Below, piece after piece: positions 5,889 to 9,272 of a stretch of DNA of 9,272 nucleotides. Every line of letters starts with the position of its first letter. Within the stretch, counting starts at the first letter, position 1. This stretch comes from Lawsonibacter sp. (GTDB lineage: Bacteria > Bacillota > Clostridia > Oscillospirales > Oscillospiraceae): positions 1 to 9,272 of the forward strand of contig JAAWCR010000114.1 of the NCBI GenBank assembly GCA_022793355.1, read 5' to 3'. The notes under the pieces are model-generated. The model had not been told where the DNA came from, did not search any database, and saw only the letters and a list, made by a program, of their open reading frames with translations. The position numbers were made by a program, and so were the translations under genes.

Positions 5889-7154
5889 CTAATTACCTTT
5901 GATTTCCTCCCAGTAATGCTTGGCGGCCTGCTCGGTTTTGTTGTCTCCATACTGATAATACCGAACACCCACCAACTCGTCGGGGAGGTACTGCTGAGCC
6001 ACCCAATGGCGGGGAAAGTTGTGGGGGTACTGGTAGCCCTGTTCTCGTTCCTGCCCGGCAGAGTCGGCATGGACATTTTGCAGCTCCCGGGGAATACTCC
6101 CGGTACGCCCCGCCCGAACATCAGCCAGAGCGGCGTCAATGGCCATACAGGCGGTGTTGGATTTGGGGGCGGTGGCCAGGAGAATAACCGCTTCAGCCAG
6201 AGGTAACTTTGCCTCGGGCAGCCCAAGCTGTAAGGCGTTGTCCACACAGGCCTTCACAATGGGCACCGCCATGGGGTAAGCCATGCCGATATCCTCACTG
6301 GCGGAGCACAAGATTCGCCGGATAGCGGTGATCATGTCCCCAGCCTCCAGCAGGCGGGCCAAATAGTGAAGGGCAGCATCCGGGTCGGACCCACGGAGGG
6401 ATTTCATCAGGGCGGACGCAATGTCAAAATGAGCGTCCCCCTCCCGGTCGTAGCGCATGGCCGACTTCTGGGCGGCGGTTTGGGCGTCCTCCAAGGTGAC
6501 AAGGAGTTTCCCTTGCTCCTGTCTGCCGGCAGTGAGCAGCAGCTCAATCGCGTTCATGGCCTTGCGCACATCCCCTCCGCAAGCGGAGGCGATATGCTCC
6601 CGGACCCCTGTTTCGCAGGCCACTTCAACGCCCAGCCGTTCTCCCATGATGACAATCCCACGGTCAATGGCGGGAAGCACATCTCTGGCGGTAATCTGCT
6701 TGAACTCAAAGACGCTGGCCCGAGACAGCACCGCGCCAAAAACGGCAAAAAACGGATTTTCCGTCGTAGAGGCTATGAGGGTAATCCGTCCATCCTCCAT
6801 GAACTCCAGCAGAGACTGCTGCTGCTTCTTGTTGAAATACTGAATCTCGTCCAGATAAAGCAGCACCCCCTCCGGGGCCAGCAGGGTGCCGATATCCGCC
6901 ATGATATCCTTGATGTCCGAGATGGAGGCAGTGGTGGCGTTGAGCCGATGGAGCGGACGGTTTGTCTTTTGGGCGATGATGTTGGCCACAGTGGTCTTGC
7001 CTGTGCCCGAAGGGCCGTAGAAAATCAGGTTGGGGACGTTTCCCCCCTCCACAATCCGCCGAAGCAGACCGTTTCTCCCTAAAATGTGCCCCTGACCCAC
7101 CACTTCATCCAGGGATTGGGGTCGTATTTCATCCGCCAGGGGGCGGTATGCCAT
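5889..7154 (-). CDS. rarA: Replication-associated recombination protein A (RarA/MgsA), AAA+ ATPase
   Basis: This 421-residue clamp-loader-like AAA+ ATPase acts at stalled replication forks with SSB, and the length fits the family. It begins MAYRPLADEIRPQSLDEVVGQ, the usual RarA opening. Walker A is GPSGTGKTT at 47-55, Walker B is LLYLDEI at 98-104, and sensor 1 is in LIASTTENP. The Arg-finger region is LSRASVFEFK. The C-terminal tetramerisation part ends with GYQYPHNFPRHWVAQQYLP, a family signature. AAAGGTG precedes the ATG. It follows the YgjP-like gene by 21 bases and precedes the TSUP gene by 11 bases, in an operon whose other members have no known link to replication. Confidence 0.97.
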   Translation of the reverse strand: MAYRPLADEIRPQSLDEVVGQGHILGRNGLLRRIVEGGNVPNLIFYGPSGTGKTTVANIIAQKTNRPLHRLNATTASISDIKDIMADIGTLLAPEGVLLYLDEIQYFNKKQQQSLLEFMEDGRITLIASTTENPFFAVFGAVLSRASVFEFKQITARDVLPAIDRGIVIMGERLGVEVACETGVREHIASACGGDVRKAMNAIELLLTAGRQEQGKLLVTLEDAQTAAQKSAMRYDREGDAHFDIASALMKSLRGSDPDAALHYLARLLEAGDMITAIRRILCSASEDIGMAYPMAVPIVKACVDNALQLGLPEAKLPLAEAVILLATAPKSNTACMAIDAALADVRAGRTGSIPRELQNVHADSAGQEREQGYQYPHNFPRHWVAQQYLPDELVGVRYYQYGDNKTEQAAKHYWEEIKGN

Positions 7155-7175
7155 AGCGCTTCACACCTTTCTGTT

Positions 7176-7757
7176 TCAGTCTCCCAGTGCTCCGCTGTAG
7201 CTTTTCAGCGCCTTTCGCCGCTGCCGCCAATCGGGCATGAGAGCATCCATCCGGGCGTAAAACCCCGGTCCGTGGTCGTGGTGGAGGAAGTGGACCAGCT
7301 CGTGAAGGGCCACGTAGTCCCGCAGTTCCTTCGGACACCGGGCCAGGGCAATATTCAGCGTGATATACCCCTGTGCCCAGTGACAGTTGCCCCACTGACT
7401 TTTCAGCGCCCGCAGCTTCAGGGGCGGAAATACCACCCCAAGAGGCTCCACCAAAGGGTAAACCCGCTCTAAGGCCTCACGGAGGCACACAGCGCACTCC
7501 TCCCGTGAAACCGGGGGTAACGGTTCCACCTGCCGCCTCTCCCGGCGGCGGACGGCGTCCAGAATCCAGCCGCTCTTCTCCCGGATAAAGTCGTCCGCCT
7601 GCGTCGCCGGACATCTCAGCGGGAGGGACACCATAATCTCATTGCCATGCCCCACACGCAGATTTAAATTTTTTACCCGCTTCCGGGTCAAGGTGTAGGT
7701 AATCACCCCGTTTGGCGTGTCCACCAGCCTCAGCTGCGGCTGGAAATTTTTTACCAT
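7176..7757 (-). CDS. YgjP-like (DUF45/M48-type) zinc metallopeptidase
   Basis: This 193-residue soluble protein of the YgjP/DUF45 family has an N-terminal beta-rich region (TYTLTRKRVKNLNLRV) and then KSQWGNCHWAQGYITLN at 119-134, equivalent to the family's KSRWGSC segment. The metal motif is VALHELVHFLHHDHGPGFYARMD, with HELVH at 152-156 and His162 as the likely third zinc ligand. The end is LMPDWRQRRKAL. It resembles the SprT/WSS1 metalloprotease fold, but physiological substrates of bacterial YgjP proteins are not settled. The start ATG overlaps the DUF2804 stop by seven bases (ATGGTAA), with GTGGAG just upstream, so the pair is translationally coupled. The next gene downstream is rarA. Confidence 0.92.
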   Translation of the reverse strand: MVKNFQPQLRLVDTPNGVITYTLTRKRVKNLNLRVGHGNEIMVSLPLRCPATQADDFIREKSGWILDAVRRRERRQVEPLPPVSREECAVCLREALERVYPLVEPLGVVFPPLKLRALKSQWGNCHWAQGYITLNIALARCPKELRDYVALHELVHFLHHDHGPGFYARMDALMPDWRQRRKALKSYSGALGD

Positions 7758-8785
7758 TTGTTCTCCACTTCCTCAGCAAAGCCCAGAAAATCCCTAACAA
7801 ATATTTCGGTTCCGTCATCCAGCAGGGCCAGGCCGGTGAATTTTCCAAAAATCTGGTGCTGGTCGGATTTAATCAGCCCCATCGCGCTGGAGCAGGCGGA
7901 ACGGTCCAGAACCGGGTCGAAGCGCATTTCAAACCGCCCGTCGTCGCTGGTAAATTCCCACTGCTCCATATACCGGCGTTTGCGCCTTCGGCCCGGAATC
8001 TTAAAACGCACCTTGGACAGTTTATGGGCCTTTCCATTGTAAAAAAGCATATTTTCTGTGGCGGCTGAGGTGTCGCCGAAGCCATAACCCAAGTTAAAGC
8101 CAAATGTCACGCCGTCCACCAGCCCGGAGGCCGAGGCCCAATACCAGGTATTGTGGTAGGTCCAAACCCCCCGGCCCCAGTCCAACACGCCAAAGGAGTC
8201 GGCGGTGTCCAGCATATATTCCCTCTCCCCTACCGTCACCTTACCCGAGGCCCGAAAGCAGTTAATTTTTTGATTCAAGTAAAAGTGCCCTGGCTTGTCG
8301 AAGGGGGTACAGATGACCATGGATTCTTCCGGCTCGCCGGTAAGCTCCACATAGGCGTCCAGAGGTTCCCGACCGTCAAAATGCTCCATGTGGGCGTAGA
8401 GCAGCCGCCGTTCCTCCTCCCGACGGAACAGTAGGGAGTAGCCCTTTCCTCCTGAAGCGCTGTCGCCCTCCGCTGTAGTGGAGGGCATTCCCGTGGCCCC
8501 CATGGGCAGCAGGCGCATGGGGCTTTGGGTTACCTGGGTGTTTTCCCAGAAATCCAGCAGGGAGATGGAGTCCAGGCCCATATAGCTGTTGTCCGCAATG
8601 GTCAGGGCCAGGGCAAACTGGCCGTTCATCACAAGATAGTAATCCCACTCCTTGATACGCATAACGTGGCCTTTGATCCGGTTCCTGTCGTACTGCGGCA
8701 GCAGCTTTTTGGCATATCCCGCCTCCCTCAGATTTCCCTGCGCGTCCAGCAGCGGCCCCGCCTGCGTAATCTCGTGCTGTTCCAT
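7751..8785 (-). CDS. DUF2804 domain-containing protein
   Basis: This 344-residue protein fills the whole window of the DUF2804 family. Conserved blocks include HEITQAGPLLDAQGNLREAG at the start, RIKEWDYYLV (43-52), SFGVLDWGRGVWTYH (197-211) followed by NTWYWASASG (212-221), and GFNLGYGFGD near 229-238. Family members are predicted soluble, beta-rich and possibly lipid-handling or hydrolase-like, but no activity is established. The start at 8785 was chosen over upstream ATG codons at 8791 and 8842. GGGAGG lies nine bases before 8785 but only three before 8791, and 8842 falls inside the promoter's -35 region. It is the first gene of the operon and overlaps the YgjP-like gene by seven bases. Confidence 0.9.
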   Translation of the reverse strand: MEQHEITQAGPLLDAQGNLREAGYAKKLLPQYDRNRIKGHVMRIKEWDYYLVMNGQFALALTIADNSYMGLDSISLLDFWENTQVTQSPMRLLPMGATGMPSTTAEGDSASGGKGYSLLFRREEERRLLYAHMEHFDGREPLDAYVELTGEPEESMVICTPFDKPGHFYLNQKINCFRASGKVTVGEREYMLDTADSFGVLDWGRGVWTYHNTWYWASASGLVDGVTFGFNLGYGFGDTSAATENMLFYNGKAHKLSKVRFKIPGRRRKRRYMEQWEFTSDDGRFEMRFDPVLDRSACSSAMGLIKSDQHQIFGKFTGLALLDDGTEIFVRDFLGFAEEVENKW

Positions 8786-8794
8786 AACCATCCG

Positions 8795-8800
8795 CCTCCC
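8795..8800 (-). promoter_or_regulatory. Ribosome binding site that decides the DUF2804 start
   Basis: GGGAGG on the minus strand sits nine bases from ATG 8785 and only three from ATG 8791. The nearby pair MVM in the frame makes the choice of start ambiguous without this site. Confidence 0.75.
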
Positions 8801-8813
8801 TTCGTTCCCGCTT

Positions 8814-8842
8814 ATTATACTGTAAAATTCAGCTTCCTGCAA
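8814..8842 (-). promoter_or_regulatory. Promoter of the DUF2804-ygjP-rarA-TSUP operon
   Basis: A perfect TATAAT (8814-8819) on the minus strand is preceded at 17 bases by TTGCAG (8837-8842), a weak -35. The start point would be near 8807, leaving a leader of about 22 bases. No other promoter is evident before the later genes, which are packed too tightly for one. Confidence 0.65.
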
Positions 8843-8873
8843 TTGTTTTCTTGGGAAGCCCTACAAGAATCTT

Positions 8874-8906
8874 AAAAGTCCTCCAAATCACCTGGAGGAC
8901 TTTTTT
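8874..8906. terminator. Bidirectional intrinsic terminator behind the edge gene
   Basis: AAAAGTCCTCCA (8874-8885) and TGGAGGACTTTT (8893-8904) pair perfectly over 12 bases with a seven-base loop. T runs leave in both directions (six T on plus, four on minus). On the minus strand it starts ten bases after the stop of the AT-rich edge gene, so it most likely ends that transcript and insulates the DUF2804 promoter. Confidence 0.85.
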
Positions 8907-8915
8907 CTGCCTATA

Positions 8916-9259
8916 TTATTTACACCATTGATACTCTTGCTCCACTAAATCGATGTATTCCTCCATAAAAATGTGGAGTAATTCTAAACTATCTCTCGCT
9001 ATATCTTCAACGGCTTCTGGCTTTTTTGATAACAATAAAATTTTTTCTAAAACCAATTCTATAAATCTGTTGAACACAAGTGCCTGACTAATCTGGAAAG
9101 CACGCCGAATATAAAATATTTTATCTTCTATCGTTAAACCATTTTTAGGGGATCTTTGGACAGTTTAGATGGCAACGGCACCATGTGCACAACCGCTAAT
9201 TGCTTACTTAACCGCATACATTGGTTTTGAAACCACTCTCGCTCATATCTCTCATCCAC
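8916..9259 (-). pseudogene. Unrecognised AT-rich small gene, apparently split by a -1 frameshift
   Basis: A GTG start (9257-9259) with GGAGG seven bases upstream opens a frame encoding VDERYEREWFQNQC and so on for 41 codons, ending at TAA 9134-9136. From the A run at 9142-9146 onward, the -1 frame is open for another 75 codons to TAA 8916-8918, but that second frame has no usable start of its own before its middle. Joined at the A5 run, the product would be about 114 residues. It is charged and helix-rich, with segments such as EDKIFYIRRAFQISQALVF and LELLHIFMEEYIDLVEQEYQ. A terminator follows the second stop. Base composition is far more AT-rich than the neighbours. I recognise no family. 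It could be a decayed gene, a programmed frameshift or a sequencing error. Confidence 0.6.
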
Positions 9260-9266
9260 AGCTAGT

Positions 9267-9271
9267 CCTCC
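9267..9271 (-). promoter_or_regulatory. Ribosome binding site of the AT-rich edge gene
   Basis: GGAGG at the very edge of the window lies seven bases before GTG 9257-9259. It is the main reason to read the first frame as coding and to choose GTG over the out-of-frame ATG slightly further on. Confidence 0.55.
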
Positions 9272-9272
9272 A

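Noticed and set aside
8786..8842. Earlier ATG starts (8842, 8791) for the DUF2804 gene
   Set aside because: The first overlaps the -35 region and lies upstream of the expected transcript start. The second is only three bases from the ribosome site.
8939..9088. Short plus-strand frames in the AT-rich edge
   Set aside because: They are under 50 codons, lack ribosome sites, and are antisense to the better supported minus-strand frames.

Overview
The window is a GC-rich (about 60% by eye) piece of bacterial chromosome. It most resembles a gut Clostridia genome of the Oscillospiraceae type (Flavonifractor/Lawsonibacter-like). That placement is an inference from the Firmicutes-type gene set (DUF951, TmcAL, AckA, DUF3810, RarA), strong AGGAGG ribosome sites and compact operons. 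No rRNA, tRNA, CRISPR array or intact insertion sequence is visible, and no gap without a gene exceeds about 190 bases.

Left part (1-2576, all minus strand). Read in the direction of transcription, acetate kinase (ackA) comes first and ends at a very strong intrinsic terminator. A two-gene unit follows: a stand-alone TfoX C-terminal-domain protein and a radical SAM protein. Last is a small DUF951 zinc-ribbon-like protein that runs to the window edge. The DUF951 gene has its own near-consensus promoter, and the -35 hexamer of that promoter contains the radical SAM stop codon.

Centre (2577-5077). A 190-base divergent intergenic region separates ackA from plus-strand tmcAL, the tRNA(Met) cytidine acetate ligase, which starts at TTG. 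A DUF3810 membrane protein with an HEMAH zinc-protease motif follows. AckA interconverts acetate and acetyl phosphate, and TmcAL consumes acetate and ATP to modify tRNA, so the two divergent genes share a metabolite.

Right part (5078-8842, minus strand). A tight four-gene operon reads DUF2804, YgjP-like metallopeptidase, rarA, TSUP permease. A TATAAT promoter drives it, and it ends at a bidirectional terminator shared with the convergent DUF3810 gene. Coupling is tight: a 7-base ATGGTAA overlap, a 21-base gap, and a stop codon embedded in the next gene's ribosome site.

Right edge (about 8870-9272). Behind another bidirectional hairpin the base composition turns AT-rich. Here lies a small minus-strand gene with a good ribosome site and GTG start, apparently split by a -1 frameshift in a short A run. 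It is unrecognised, and it is the most atypical piece of the window. I see no convincing new multi-gene system; most of the window is conserved housekeeping and poorly characterised DUF genes.
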